Source: Hermatobates lingyangjiaoensis | Taxonomy: Eukaryota; Arthropoda; Insecta; Hemiptera; Hermatobatidae | NCBI GenBank assembly: GCA_026182355.1 | Contig: JAPFBL010000608.1 | Coordinates: 102,299-166,298 of the forward strand | Direction of reading: 5' to 3' | Length of the DNA: 64,000 bases | Shown: positions 42,690-52,057 of the stretch, piece after piece | Layout of the letters: every line of letters starts with the position of its first letter | How positions within the stretch are numbered: the first letter of the stretch is position 1 | Translations under genes and position numbers: made by a program | Notes under the pieces: model-generated | Told to the model about the DNA's origin: nothing | Databases searched by the model: none | The model's input: the letters and a program-made list of their open reading frames with translations, nothing else

Positions 42690-42890
42690 TATGGTTCTAA
42701 TTTTCGGTTGGAGACTCCAACCGTCTCTGTATCAGTGCGCTTGGTTTACCTTTCTTATCTCTCCTGAAGATGGTTCAACCGAAAATTAGAGACTGTAAGT
42801 GTGTGTTTTTAATTTCTCTACGTTTCTTTATGTACATTGAACTGTATTTGTCCATTTCGGATCGTATTTTCATCATAAAAGTATATGTAT
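42690..42890 (+). mobile_element. Family C cassette, right arm
   Basis: GGTTGGAGACTCCAACCGTC at the left is the mirror centre; only the right arm is complete, with ribozyme and tail to (TA)n at about 42887-42902. Confidence 0.75.
42764..42788 (+). ncRNA. Hammerhead ribozyme motif, family C
   Basis: CTGAAGA, stem II GGT/ACC (loop TCA), GAA, stem III AATT, cleavage nucleotide A. Confidence 0.85.
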
Positions 42891-42904
42891 ATATATATAT
42901 ATAC

Positions 42905-43950
42905 TTGACTAATATATAAATGATATTATATATTATAATAAAGTGTGACACATAGAAAGAACTCACTAACAAACAAAGTACTCACTTTTCAATATTTCGA
43001 CCGTTATGATGAAGAAGTAAATTGACGGAAGGACGAGTGTCAACGGTCAAAATATTGAAACGGTTAAAATTTAGGATTTGTCTCTAAATATGTCCGTGTA
43101 AGCCTCTTTTGTAAGATGAACGTGTACATTAAATAATACTCTTTGGATTATTGCAACAACCTCCTCTGCTTATATATTTTTATACATGTTTTGTCCATTT
43201 TTATCGTACACTTTTGACTTAAATACTGTCGTATTTTAAACGTTCGTAAAATAAAATTTTACTTTAAAAAAACAGGAAGTAGTAAATTAGGAAGAAAAGT
43301 ATAGCAATTGTTTTTTTTCACATAGCACTTATCAGGTATTATTCGAGTCATTTATTGCACTTGAATCCAATATATGGTTTCGAATTACAGGATATATTTG
43401 AAATCTATAGTGGTAATTTGCCTTTAGTGTAAATTATAGCAATTATTGGACTAACTGACCAACCAATGAGATGCAAATTACTACTTTAGGAATAATTAGT
43501 TTGGCATAATTGGACTTCACTTCTAGCGATAAGGTGTATTAAAAATTACATGAATAAAGATTGATTTTAAATGAATGAATTATGCAACTTAAACTGATAA
43601 ATACAGCACTAACGTTAATAGCTTTTAGTAATTTGTATTGAAGCCTTATTAACTTTATAGTTCAATCTCTTGTTTATGAAAATAGATTATTACAGCTTGT
43701 AGAATATTACAACTAGAAGTAATTCAAGGGTAAATGAAACTTACAGAAGTATGAATTTTTAGAATTATAAAATGAAATTTACATAATATAAAAGAAACTA
43801 ACAATCTTGACTGCTCAAACCTTTGACAGGACTATCTATAAAAAAAAAATAAAAAATTTGCTTTACTGATCTATCATCTACCGCAAATACGGATCAAGTA
43901 TGTTAGAGAAATTGAAGACTCAGTAGAAAAGTTATGAAATTAAAAATAGG
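42905..43950. other. AT-rich DNA with a decayed cassette
   Basis: 42940-43075 holds tail-like pieces (GTGACACATAGAAAGAACTC; AATATTTCGACCGTTATGAT and CAACGGTCAAAATATTG) with no intact core. The rest is AT-rich and featureless. Confidence 0.45.
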
Positions 43951-43951
43951 C

Positions 43952-44152
43952 CTACAATTTAACAATATATATATATATATATATATTATTAAAAATTATG
44001 CCAATTTTAACTTTTGTTCTTTTCCGAGTTAATTTTTCAAGTTTTCTAACTATGGATTTCCACCTTTCTGGTAAAATATAAAGTAATTTACCAAAAGATT
44101 TATTCTTGACTTCCATTTTTTTCACTAAACAAGTTTTAACCATAACAAACAA
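43952..44152 (-). pseudogene. PLE N-terminal fragment
   Basis: Minus strand ...VKNKSFGKLLYILPERWKSI, VRKLEKLTRKRTKVKIGIIF, NN, then TA repeat. SFGKLLYILPERWKS matches NFGELMFLVPEPWKS of 51873-52057. Ribozyme 27 bp upstream. Confidence 0.72.
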
Positions 44153-44178
44153 ATTAACAATACATACAAATTATATAC

Positions 44179-44208
44179 GACGTTTCCGTCAGCTCTGACC
44201 ATCTTCAG
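44179..44208 (-). ncRNA. Hammerhead ribozyme motif
   Basis: CTGAAGA, stem II GTCAG/CTGAC (loop AG, one bulged G), GAA, stem III ACGT, cleavage nucleotide C. Confidence 0.8.
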
Positions 44209-44575
44209 GGACTAATAACTAAATCATCACAGAACTCAAATACAGAAATAAGAACTATCTAAATTATTAACACAATTATTAACATCCTAACGGAATAAGA
44301 AATATTTACATGAATTGAGTGGGAGGTTATACAGGTTATAACGGTCCTCAGGGTTGTTATTAATTAAAAGTACTAACGAATTTGAAAATAATCAGGGATT
44401 GAACTTAATATCCTACGTTCCTGAATGCAGTTTTAATATTCTTGAGAAGCTCGTGGTCTGGTTGTTCAGGTTCGGCTTCTTTTCTCTTATGCACAGCGCT
44501 TCCAGAATGTGTAGGAATGATAAAGAAATGTTCAGTGATTTCTTTTCTATGTGTTCTTTTCAAAATTCTAGTTTA

Positions 44576-44577
<2 letters not shown>

Positions 44578-44607
<30 letters not shown>

Positions 44608-44725
44608 TAGAGTTAGCTTCAGCTACTCAAAGGGACTACTTCTACCCGATGACGACGACTGTCGAAATATCGTTGTGAGTCTTTTGTGTGTGTCTTTATT
44701 TGTGTTTTCTCTTTCCTGTCTGAAC

Positions 44726-44763
<38 letters not shown>

Positions 44764-44830
44764 ATATATATAATATTTGATCATTGATTGTTATTTCACG
44801 TGTTTATGTGAAATCTTTATATATATATAT
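44578..44830. mobile_element. Family B half-cassette between TA tracts
   Basis: (TA)n 44578-44608; 44612-44725 plus-strand family B-like core with CCGATGA (U4 to C), hairpin GAC/GTC, GAA, ATAT; (TA)n 44727-44773; then a 45-bp family A tail end (GATCATTGATTGTTATTTCA) and TA again. Confidence 0.65.
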
Positions 44831-44889
44831 ATATAGTTCAATATAGACAAAGAAACATAGAGAAATCAAAAGAACACACTTAGAGTCTC

Positions 44890-44915
44890 TAATTTTCGGT
44901 TTGAACCGTCTTCAG
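44890..44915 (-). ncRNA. Hammerhead ribozyme motif, family C
   Basis: CTGAAGA, stem II GGTT/AACC, GAA, stem III AATT, cleavage nucleotide A. Confidence 0.88.
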
Positions 44916-44939
44916 GAGAGTTCAAACCGAAGTTCTCTC

Positions 44940-44965
44940 CTGAAGACGGTTCAAACCGAAAATTA
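44940..44965 (+). ncRNA. Hammerhead ribozyme motif, family C
   Basis: CTGAAGA, stem II GGTT/AACC, GAA, stem III AATT, cleavage nucleotide A. Mirror partner of 44890-44915. Confidence 0.9.
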
Positions 44966-45099
44966 GAGACTGTAAGTGTGTTCTTTTGATTTCTCTATGT
45001 TTTTTTGTCTATATTGAACTATATTTGTCCGTTTTGGATCGTATTTCCAACGAAAAAGTGTATATATATATATATTATATATATATATATATTTAATTG

Positions 45100-45365
45100 T
45101 AGACAAAGATATTTTGTCGACACTTACAGTCTCTAATGTTTGTTGAGACTGAAGGCCTTTTGGCAGTTATTGCCAAGCGGTGCAGCAGGCAGCCTTATAT
45201 GGGCGGGCGTGTGTTTACCGAAGGGTTCACAATAGCCAGTGGGAGGAAGGCGGTGTGGGAGCAAGTCCGTGCCACGCCTCCCCCATGAGAGAGGAGGGCC
45301 TTCTTGCCTCATGCCTGGTAGCGACCCAGTAGCCCCTGAACCACAGTTCAAGGCCCTTCACTTCG
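45100..45365. other. GC-richer unknown segment
   Basis: A sharply less AT-rich patch following a family C-like tail (CTTACAGTCTCTAATGTTTG). The minus strand is open for 72 codons (MNCGSGATGSLPGMRQEGPP...). I do not recognise the family; a fragment of a non-LTR element or other retrotransposon 5' region is possible. Confidence 0.35.
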
Positions 45366-45649
45366 CCAGAAAGTAATACACATTTCCAATCAGATCGCTC
45401 AATAACGCAAGACTTTTTGTCTTATTCCTTCTCACTATCTGCATTTCTTGACATATCATATACATCTAATCACATCTCAACTATCAAATAAACTTATCAT
45501 TCACTTTAGATTGATTACCAGCTTTATAATTAACATATAACTTTTCAACCACTGATTTATATAGTTTGTTTTCGTGTTTGATAAGATACAGTTAGATAAA
45601 TGCGTTTAAATTACATAGTTCTCCATCAAAAAAAATACCCTTGACAATG

Positions 45650-46640
45650 CAATACAATCTTTGGTTTATATTCAGGAGTATTGATTATAATACCAGGTTT
45701 TGCAGCTTATACATGGTAAATATAAAAATATAAAGCAAAAACCACAGATATTTTATTTAAAAGCGTATCCACAGAATTCTATATAATCACAAAATAACTA
45801 AGAGTGTTAATACTAAAGTATCCTCTAAAAAAAGTGTAATATTAGTGTCAGTCTTACTACTACGACTCAAAATAAAATGAGTTAAAACATAAATATGAAT
45901 CGTGATAATTATAATTCTTTACGTTTTATTTATTTCTTTGGACCAAATCCTCAAGAAACCCATTTTGAATTTTATATTTAACTTTGCTAAGTATTTATTA
46001 GGCTACAAATACTCTAGATACAAAAGAAATGAACAAACTAGTTTTATTTAAGGATAAACACAAAAACATGAAATAGTTTGTCCAGATTTTATTTATGAAT
46101 AAGAGTGAACATAAAGAAATGGGCCAGGGTAGCCCAGTGACTTGCGTGCTCGCCTCTGGACTGGTAGATTCGAGGTTCGATACCCACTCTCCCATTTACG
46201 TAAGAGATGAGAATGTTAAGCTGTCGGTCCCAAACCAGCACGATGTCAGGTACTCGTTGAACATCCTGACTCTAAATACATTTGAGTTAGACAAAATTTA
46301 GGACTCACAATGTAGAATCTTCATTGTGTGTTATGACAAAATGGCCAATCATTGGCCTATTCATGTTTTGTCTTGGGATGGCCACTGCTACATGACCTAA
46401 CCTACTTAGTATTGCAGCTTATACCTGTTAAATACAAAAATAAAAAGCAAAAACCACGGCTATTTTATTTAAAAGCGTGTTCACTGATTTCTATATATTC
46501 ACGAATAAACCAAGTGTGTTCTAGATAAAGTATGCTCTAAGGAATGTGTAATATTTGTATCAATCTTATTGCTGCGTGTCATCATAACATGAATTAAATC
46601 TTAAACATGAATTTTGATCATTATAATTCTTTACGTTTTT
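45650..46640 (+). repeat. Diverged direct repeat flanking a SINE
   Basis: About 230 bp (AAGCAAAAACCAC...TATTTTATTTAAAAGCGT...ATAATTCTTTACGTTTT) at 45690-45930 and again at 46425-46640, roughly 80% alike by eye. The SINE at 46122-46408 lies between. Confidence 0.7.
46122..46408 (+). mobile_element. tRNA-derived SINE
   Basis: A box GGGTAGCCCAGTGA, B box CGAGGTTCGATACCC, body lacking ~40 bp after the head, tail GGCCACTGCTACATGACCTAACC. Confidence 0.75.
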
Positions 46641-46650
46641 CAAATATTTT

Positions 46651-46652
<2 letters not shown>

Positions 46653-46704
<52 letters not shown>
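46653..46704. repeat. (CA)n microsatellite
   Basis: About 26 uninterrupted CA units. Confidence 0.95.
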
Positions 46705-46706
<2 letters not shown>

Positions 46707-47014
46707 AACCTGTTTCATGGCAGTCAGAAGAACATAAAAAGTGTATTACCGTTGAAAACTGTGTGTCAAAATTGAAATTTTAACCTGAACTCAATACTGT
46801 CTTTTTATTCTATATTTCATAGACGAAAGTCGTAAAAAATTAATTATAAACCTGTGTCGAAATAAAAGTCTCTTTTATTTTTTGATTGTTAGAATTGATT
46901 AAATATTACATTGTTATAATCACTTGTATACTTGTTATCATCACTTAAACATCCTAAAACATAAGTACGACTACATTATGTTTTATTTGTGTGTATATTT
47001 ACCAATAAAGATAA

Positions 47015-47205
47015 TTTGAAATCGAAAAGACGATCCAAACTGGACACAAAAAAGTTGAACAACGAAGAAAAGTAACACACACGGAGAAATATACACACTT
47101 GCTAACTCAAATTTTCGGATAGTTCGTCTTCAAGAAAAAATTGTATTAGTAAGTGTGTCTCTTTGTCTGTTACCTCTTCTTCGTTTTTGAACTGTACTAA
47201 TATAT
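47015..47205. mobile_element. Family C' palindrome, no TA at left
   Basis: Reversed tail ACGATCCAAACTGGACACAA, core TTGAAGA, stem GA..TC, GAA, AATT; right arm is a tail only (GTAAGTGTGTCTCTTTGTCT). Confidence 0.65.
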
Positions 47206-47565
47206 ATACTAATTCTGTTAATTATATTGTTAAAATATAATAATAAATTTGTTTGCATGCATTTTATTTTTATGTAGATTTATTTGTGTAAATTTCGGTT
47301 TATCTTTTTGATTTTTGAATAATAACATAATTTTTATTTGGTCTGATTTGCTATCAATTTTTAATATTACATGAACACTATAGCCAAGTTAATATTTTAA
47401 AATATCAATCATTTATCATAATAGAAGTAATATAAAAAGATGGAAACACTATCTGAAGATAGCGTGGACTGGTATTTATGCAGGTCCGACCTGATCTGAG
47501 GGGAGCTCCAGTCGACCTTGGATTAATAGGATCAAGTAACGGTATATAACGGGTAGAAAGTATAT

Positions 47566-47657
47566 CCTCTGGTAGCTCAGTTGGTAGAGCGGTGGACTGT
47601 AGAAGGTATTATGTAACAGATATCCATAGGTCGCTGGTTCAAATCCGGCCCGGAGGA
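47566..47657 (+). tRNA. tRNA-Tyr (anticodon GTA), intron-containing
   Basis: Acceptor CCTCTGG/CCGGAGG (7 bp, one T-G), discriminator A at 47657; D arm GCTC/GAGC; anticodon stem GTGGA/TCCAT; anticodon GTA at 47599-47601; a 19-nt intron at 47603-47621, one base 3' of the anticodon (the canonical tRNA intron site); variable loop; T arm GCTGG/CCGGC with loop TTCAAAT. A box TAGCTCAGTTGG and B box GGTTCAAAT give internal pol III promoters. TTTT at 47663-47666 can end transcription. All stems pair, so it is probably a real gene. No genomic CCA, as expected in eukaryotes. Confidence 0.93.
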
Positions 47658-47664
47658 ATTCCTT

Positions 47665-48290
47665 TTGTTAAATTAATATTTCTATTATATTCTTCTACGT
47701 ATTAATGAAAATATTATTGTATATCATTTTAATTAGATAATATTTAAAAGAATACCCATCGTATTTATTAAATTTCAAAAAATTAAGTCTACTTACAAAA
47801 AAAATACCACATTTGTGGATTGCCCAAGTAATGAATTAAACAGTGTTACTACAACAAGAGGTACTAGTATGAATTATGCATACAAAGTTCTAACGTAGTG
47901 CAATCTACGTGTAACGTAGTGTTATACGTGTATTATACAATCGGGATTCCATCTATTTTTCAGGTTCAAAATCAAACTTTCATTTCTGAAGTTTCAGTTT
48001 TATTTTAAAACATTTTCAAAGGCAGAAGTAAGAATTTTTTTTAAATTAGAAGATGAAAATTTACCTTATATAAATGAACTAACAATCTTAACTGGTCAAA
48101 AGCTTTGACTAAACAATCATATAAACTTATTAGATATTAGTTCAAAAAATATAACTAAAAAAAAACCACATCTTACAATCTTACACTTTCAAGTTTTTGG
48201 TTTAAACGTTGTCAGGAAGAAGAGAAGAGAGATGACATGGATGGCATCCCGGGAGAAGAACGGTGGACAACCCACCAGAGCATATAGTAT
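47665..48290. other. AT-rich DNA with a family G fragment
   Basis: 47938-48055 is a reversed family G copy (AATCGGGATTCCATCTATTT, GGTTCAAAATCAAACTTTC); its minus-strand core reads TTGAAAA, a GTTTT/AAAAC hairpin and GAA, but stem III (ACTT) is damaged. No gene. Confidence 0.5.
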
Positions 48291-48371
48291 ATATCTATAC
48301 AAAGATTTCACATAAACACGTGAAATAACAATCAATAATCAAATCACAATAAGAAATGGGAAAACAAGACT

Positions 48372-48406
48372 GAGATCTTTCAACCGTAACAAGCGGTCTT
48401 CGTCAG
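48372..48406 (-). ncRNA. Hammerhead ribozyme motif, family A
   Basis: CTGACGA, stem II ACCG/CGGT, GAA, stem III AGATCT, cleavage nucleotide C. Confidence 0.88.
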
Positions 48407-48422
48407 AACTGTTCGTTAGCCT

Positions 48423-48457
48423 CTGACGAAGACTGCTTGTTATGGTTGAAAGATCTT
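48423..48457 (+). ncRNA. Hammerhead ribozyme motif, family A
   Basis: CTGACGA, stem II with one mismatch (ACTG/TGGT), GAA, stem III AGATCT, cleavage nucleotide T. Confidence 0.8.
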
Positions 48458-48519
48458 ATTCTTGTTTTCCCATTTCATATTGTTGTTTGATCATTTATAT
48501 ATCTATATATATTGATTAA

Positions 48520-48600
48520 AGTATCGACCGTGGAGAAGAAACAAACTAAAGTTTATCAGGACTAGCCGAGTCCTGATAAAATTTCATTTTGTTTATCTTT
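48520..48600. mobile_element. Family G palindrome, minimal
   Basis: TATCAGGACTAGCCGAGTCCTGATA: two family G tails joined with almost nothing between. TA tract on the left. Confidence 0.55.
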
Positions 48601-48926
48601 ATGTTTTGGTGCAACGGATATCAGAAGAGGAAAGAAAAATCACTGAAGTTCCGGTTTCCAACCGATTCTTTGCAGATGCATTTAGTCTCATCCACTACTT
48701 GTTCCTGATGACCTTTCAAATAAAAAATGATTGATTGCAAGTGATTCTAGTTTATACGGAGACATTGTTCATACTTATATGGGTGTGAAATACATTTATT
48801 TATAGTAATTTTGAGTATAGACTACTCTAAAACGGTTTTATTACATTGAAAATATACAAAAACGGAAACCTTCGTATTGCTTTATTCTATAGTAATATAA
48901 TGAATAAAAGAGTTAACTTTTTCTGA

Positions 48927-49195
48927 AAGTATAATTCCAGAAAGTTTGACAGTGCAGTTATAAAGGCTGTATTTGGTAACTTAAATAAGGGAAAATTACC
49001 AGGTCAGGCGGGAGTTTCTATTGTGTGTTTGGGAGACATCTGTAATTCCGTGACATCTAGATACGTGACAAGGGTGGTTTGCCATAGCGTTTCACAACTT
49101 GTGCAAAAAGATCATACAACCATTGATTCTAATGGCAGTGCAACCATTCAAGTAAACGTAACTTTACAGTTTAACAACTTAATATTGTTAATTCA
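48927..49195 (+). other. Unidentified open frame upstream of PLE endonuclease
   Basis: About 89 codons open on the plus strand between stops (...FDSAVIKAVFGNLNKGKLPG, QAGVSIVCLGDICNSV...). It lies directly upstream of the endonuclease fragment but does not resemble the PLE region expected there. Not recognised. Confidence 0.3.
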
Positions 49196-49198
49196 TTA

Positions 49199-49540
49199 AT
49201 GATGAGGTTAAATACATTATTTTTAACGAGCTTAATTAAGAACATTATCAAAACTAATACTCAATTCACCAATCCTGAAGACCGGTTTAAGATAAGTATT
49301 TATTACAAAAGTGCCTCCACAACTAACTTAATTGTTAGAAATAGCTTACCGCAAAAGCCTTTCCTCCAGAAAACCAATGTTTATCGTTATAATTGTAATA
49401 CAGGAAACTGTGAGTTCCTCAAGTCATCATACATTGGCTCTACGGTAACAACTTTATCACGGAGGTTAACTATGCACCTTGCTACTGGCGCTCCAAAAGA
49501 TCATTACCATACTCTCCATAGCCTCAAACTGAGCAGAATA
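49199..49540 (+). pseudogene. PLE GIY-YIG endonuclease fragment
   Basis: Plus-strand frame aligning with the endonuclease at 50943-51518 from its first residues (IIKTNTQFTNPEDRFKISIY against IIKNNTSCLKPDDRLELRIY). Visible: VYRYNC (GIY position), paired Cys at about residues 66 and 71, YIG at 78-80, Arg 88-89, His 93. It ends at LKLSR just before the catalytic Glu, and runs into TA repeat (49541-49622). Confidence 0.82.
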
Positions 49541-49624
49541 TATATATATATAAAATATATAATATATATTTTATATTTATATATTTATATAATATATATA
49601 TATATATAAAATATATATATATAA

Positions 49625-49835
49625 AAGAAACGGTCCAGCGGACTTTTTTAAAATAAAATAAATTCAAAACGAAGGAAACACACAGAAAGACACAGACATA
49701 ACTCACATCGATATTTAGACCATCGTCGTCATCAGGAGGTGCGAAGAGCGAAGAGCGAAGAGTCCCGCAGGAAGACAGAAATATCGTTGTGAGTCTTTTG
49801 TGTGTATCTTTATTTGTTTCTTCTCTTTCATGTGT

Positions 49836-49840
<5 letters not shown>
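49625..49840. mobile_element. Family B palindrome, ribozymes damaged
   Basis: Left arm has CTGATGA and stem II, but TAAA for GAAA; right arm lost the box (GAAGACAGAAATATCGTTG). (TA)n at both ends. Confidence 0.7.
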
Positions 49841-49869
<29 letters not shown>

Positions 49870-49874
<5 letters not shown>

Positions 49875-50215
49875 GTACTTTGATTTATCTATAGACTTAG
49901 TCAGACGACGTAAAATCTACCCAAATTTGATAATAAAATAGTAAATTAACTTTCGATTTGCAAATATTAAAATAAATTTTGTTAAAAACAAAGAATCAAA
50001 CTGAATACAAAATAAAATAACACTTACTTAAATAAATACTTTAAACAGTTGTATAAAGGTTAGATTAGGACATCAAAAAGAAAAGTTGATGTGAAAGACA
50101 GAGATTGGCATATGAAAGTGAAATGTTTGGATCTGCATTGATACGCTAGTATGATAACATCTTTCTTGCTTCATCTAGTTTTCTCATCTTCTCCGGATGA
50201 CGAAATATCGGTCAA
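49870..50215. other. AT-rich non-genic DNA
   Basis: No gene recognised. CGGATGACGAAATATCGGTC at 50193-50214 looks like a further hammerhead-type relic without a stem II. Confidence 0.4.
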
Positions 50216-50224
50216 TAATATCTA

Positions 50225-50460
50225 TTCAGATATAAAGTTCAATGTAGATAAAGAAACATAGAGAAATTAAAAACACACACTTGCAGTATCTCATTTTCGG
50301 TTTGAACCGTCTTCAGGAGAGATAAGAAAGAGAAATCAAGTACACTAGTACAGAGGCCATATATATATATATATATAGTTCTACAATTGAACTGTATTTG
50401 TCCATTTCGAATCGTATTTTCATCGAAAAAGTGTAGATGTATATATAGTTTAGTAGGCCT
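50225..50460. mobile_element. Family C cassette pieces around TA
   Basis: 50230-50355 reversed tail and core (CTGAAGA, GGTT/AACC, GAA, AATG: stem III damaged); (TA)n 50361-50376; 50388-50440 the end of a plus-strand family C tail. Confidence 0.65.
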
Positions 50461-50606
50461 CAGAGCTTATTTTTATTCATTTTGATTCTTCCCTACGGCA
50501 TTTTGTCTCATATACATATCTTAGGTGTTGCTGGTCTGAATACTGGGCGGTGACTCAAAAATCACCAGCTCAAAAATCGTGAGAGCAGAACCTGCTGCTA
50601 CTTTTA

Positions 50607-50789
50607 TTAATATATATATATATATATACACGTTTTATTAAAAGTAATGCCCAATTTAACTTTTACACTTTTTCTTATCCGTTTTTCAAGTGTTCTCATA
50701 CTTGACTTCCATGGTTCTGGAACTAAAAACATAAGTTCACCAAAATTTTTATTACTATACACCGACATGTTTCGGTCATCGTTGACCAT
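50607..50789 (-). pseudogene. PLE N-terminal fragment, left arm
   Basis: Start ATG at 50789, inside the hammerhead-like motif: MVNDDRNMSVYSNKNFGELM, FLVPEPWKSSMRTLEKRIRK, SVKVKLGITFNKTC, then TA repeat. A minus-strand endonuclease end lies upstream, so the order here is endonuclease, ribozyme, N-terminus, (TA)n. Confidence 0.8.
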
Positions 50790-50795
50790 TTTCAA
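50764..50795 (-). ncRNA. Hammerhead-like motif with U3-A8 pair, family F
   Basis: Core TTGAAAA for CTGAAGA (C3 to T, G8 to A). Stem II GGTC/GACC, GAA, stem III ACATGT, cleavage nucleotide C. Contains the ATG of the downstream PLE frame. Confidence 0.68.
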
Positions 50796-50942
50796 GGTTA
50801 AAGAATATATAAAATTATTAATGATCGAAAAGTGAATAACAATTAAAATAAACTAAATAAACATAACGAGTCCATAACACATATTCACAACTAGGGAGGT
50901 TATCAAAGGTAAAGGTATGTTGAGGTTTCACCAGGCTCTTGG

Positions 50943-51518
50943 TTACCTTCCATCCGTCATTTGTATCTGGGAAGGTAATCGATTAACTTCTATACCTCTC
51001 CCAGACTGGTTCGCCTTCTGACTGCCTTCAAATAATTTTAGAATTCTTGAAAATCCTCCTCCTTGGCTGTTAATACTAGGTTGCTTTTCGAGGATCAAGA
51101 TAGCTTCCAAAATTTGCAATCTGGTGTGGTCATGTTCTTGTTGTAATATTACAGTATTGTCTGTTAACATTTCCCTGGTTAATTGCACTCCATGTGTTAA
51201 CCTAACGTGCTCTTTGGGTCCTCCGGATGCCAGATGCATGGTGAGCCTTCGTGAAAGCGTGGTTGTGGTGGAACCAACGTATTTCGAGCGTAGGGACTCG
51301 CAGTTCCCTAATTTGCAGTTAAACTCGTATACAACATTAGTTCTCTGAAGGGTTGCTTTCTTTTGTGGGTTGTTCGTAATTACCATTCTTGAAGTGGCAG
51401 AGTTGGCATAGTAAATTCGTAATTCTAATCTGTCATCTGGCTTGAGGCATGATGTATTATTCTTAATAATTCCTTTTAGTATACGTTCATCCGTATATTG
51501 TCCGTATACCGTATACAT
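50943..51518 (-). pseudogene. PLE GIY-YIG endonuclease, C-terminal domain, 5' truncated
   Basis: 191 codons, the longest PLE coding stretch here. Domain layout by residue: linker 1-60 (ERILKGIIKNNTSCLKPDDR); VVY 62-64 (GIY position); Cys68 and Cys73; YVG 80-82; Arg90-Arg91; His95; Glu138 in QILEAILIL, the metal-binding Glu position; Asn150 in PSIN; basic tail to the stop at 50943. The nuclease would nick target DNA for integration. The RT part that should precede residue 1 is missing: the frame begins near the palindrome centre at 51520. Intact over the nuclease, so a young insertion or source copy family. Confidence 0.88.
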
Positions 51519-51540
51519 GTCATGTACATATCATGTCACC

Positions 51541-51720
51541 AGATTGCAAATTTTGGAAGCTATCTTGATCCTCGAAAAGCAACCTAGTATTAACAGCCAA
51601 GGAGGAGGATTTTCAAGAATTCTAAAATTATATGAAGGCAGTCAGAAGGCGAACCAGTCTGGGAGAGGTATAGAAGTTAATCGATTACCTTCCCAGATAC
51701 AAATGACGGATGGAAGGTAA
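51541..51720 (+). pseudogene. PLE endonuclease C-terminal end, right arm
   Basis: RLQILEAILILEKQPSINSQ, GGGFSRILKLYEGSQKANQS, GRGIEVNRLPSQIQMTDGR and stop: identical to the left arm but for Tyr instead of Phe. Holds the catalytic Glu and Asn only. Confidence 0.82.
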
Positions 51721-51866
51721 CCAAGAGCCTGGTGAAACCTCAACATACCTTTACCTTTGATAACCTCCCTAGTTGTGAATATGTGTTATGGACTCGTTAT
51801 GTTATTTTAGTTTATTTTAATTGTTATTCACTTTCGATCATTAATAATTTTATATATTCTTTAACC

Positions 51867-51898
51867 TTGAAAATGGTCAACGATGACCGAAACATGTC
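51867..51898 (+). ncRNA. Hammerhead-like motif with U3-A8 pair, family F
   Basis: Core TTGAAAA, stem II GGTC/GACC, GAA, stem III ACATGT, cleavage nucleotide C. Mirror of 50764-50795; overlaps the ATG at 51873. Confidence 0.68.
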
Positions 51899-52057
51899 GG
51901 TGTATAGTAATAAAAATTTTGGTGAACTTATGTTTTTAGTTCCAGAACCATGGAAGTCAAGTATGAGAACACTTGAAAAACGGATAAGAAAAAGTGTAAA
52001 AGTTAAATTGGGCATTACTTTTAATAAAACGTGTATAAATGAAGGCCTGCTCCCCAA
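51873..52057 (+). pseudogene. PLE N-terminal fragment, right arm
   Basis: MVNDDRNMSVYSNKNFGELM, FLVPEPWKSSMRTLEKRIRK, SVKVKLGITFNKTCINEGLL, PKY then (TA)n. Best example of the C-I-N-E-G-L-L-P-K-Y ending. About 60 codons; no RT follows. Confidence 0.85.

Larger units (their letters stand above)
44835..45060. mobile_element. Family C hammerhead palindrome
   Basis: Both arms complete, both ribozymes intact, only about 24 bp between them (GAGAGTTCAAACCGAAGTTC). TA tracts on both sides. Confidence 0.9.
48295..48490. mobile_element. Family A hammerhead palindrome
   Basis: Both arms and both ribozymes intact; 16 bp between the CTGACGA boxes (AACTGTTCGTTAGCCT). Confidence 0.9.

Noticed and set aside
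45998..46301. Overlapping frames on both strands at 45998-46195 and 46095-46301
   Set aside because: Both run across a SINE head and are explained by it.
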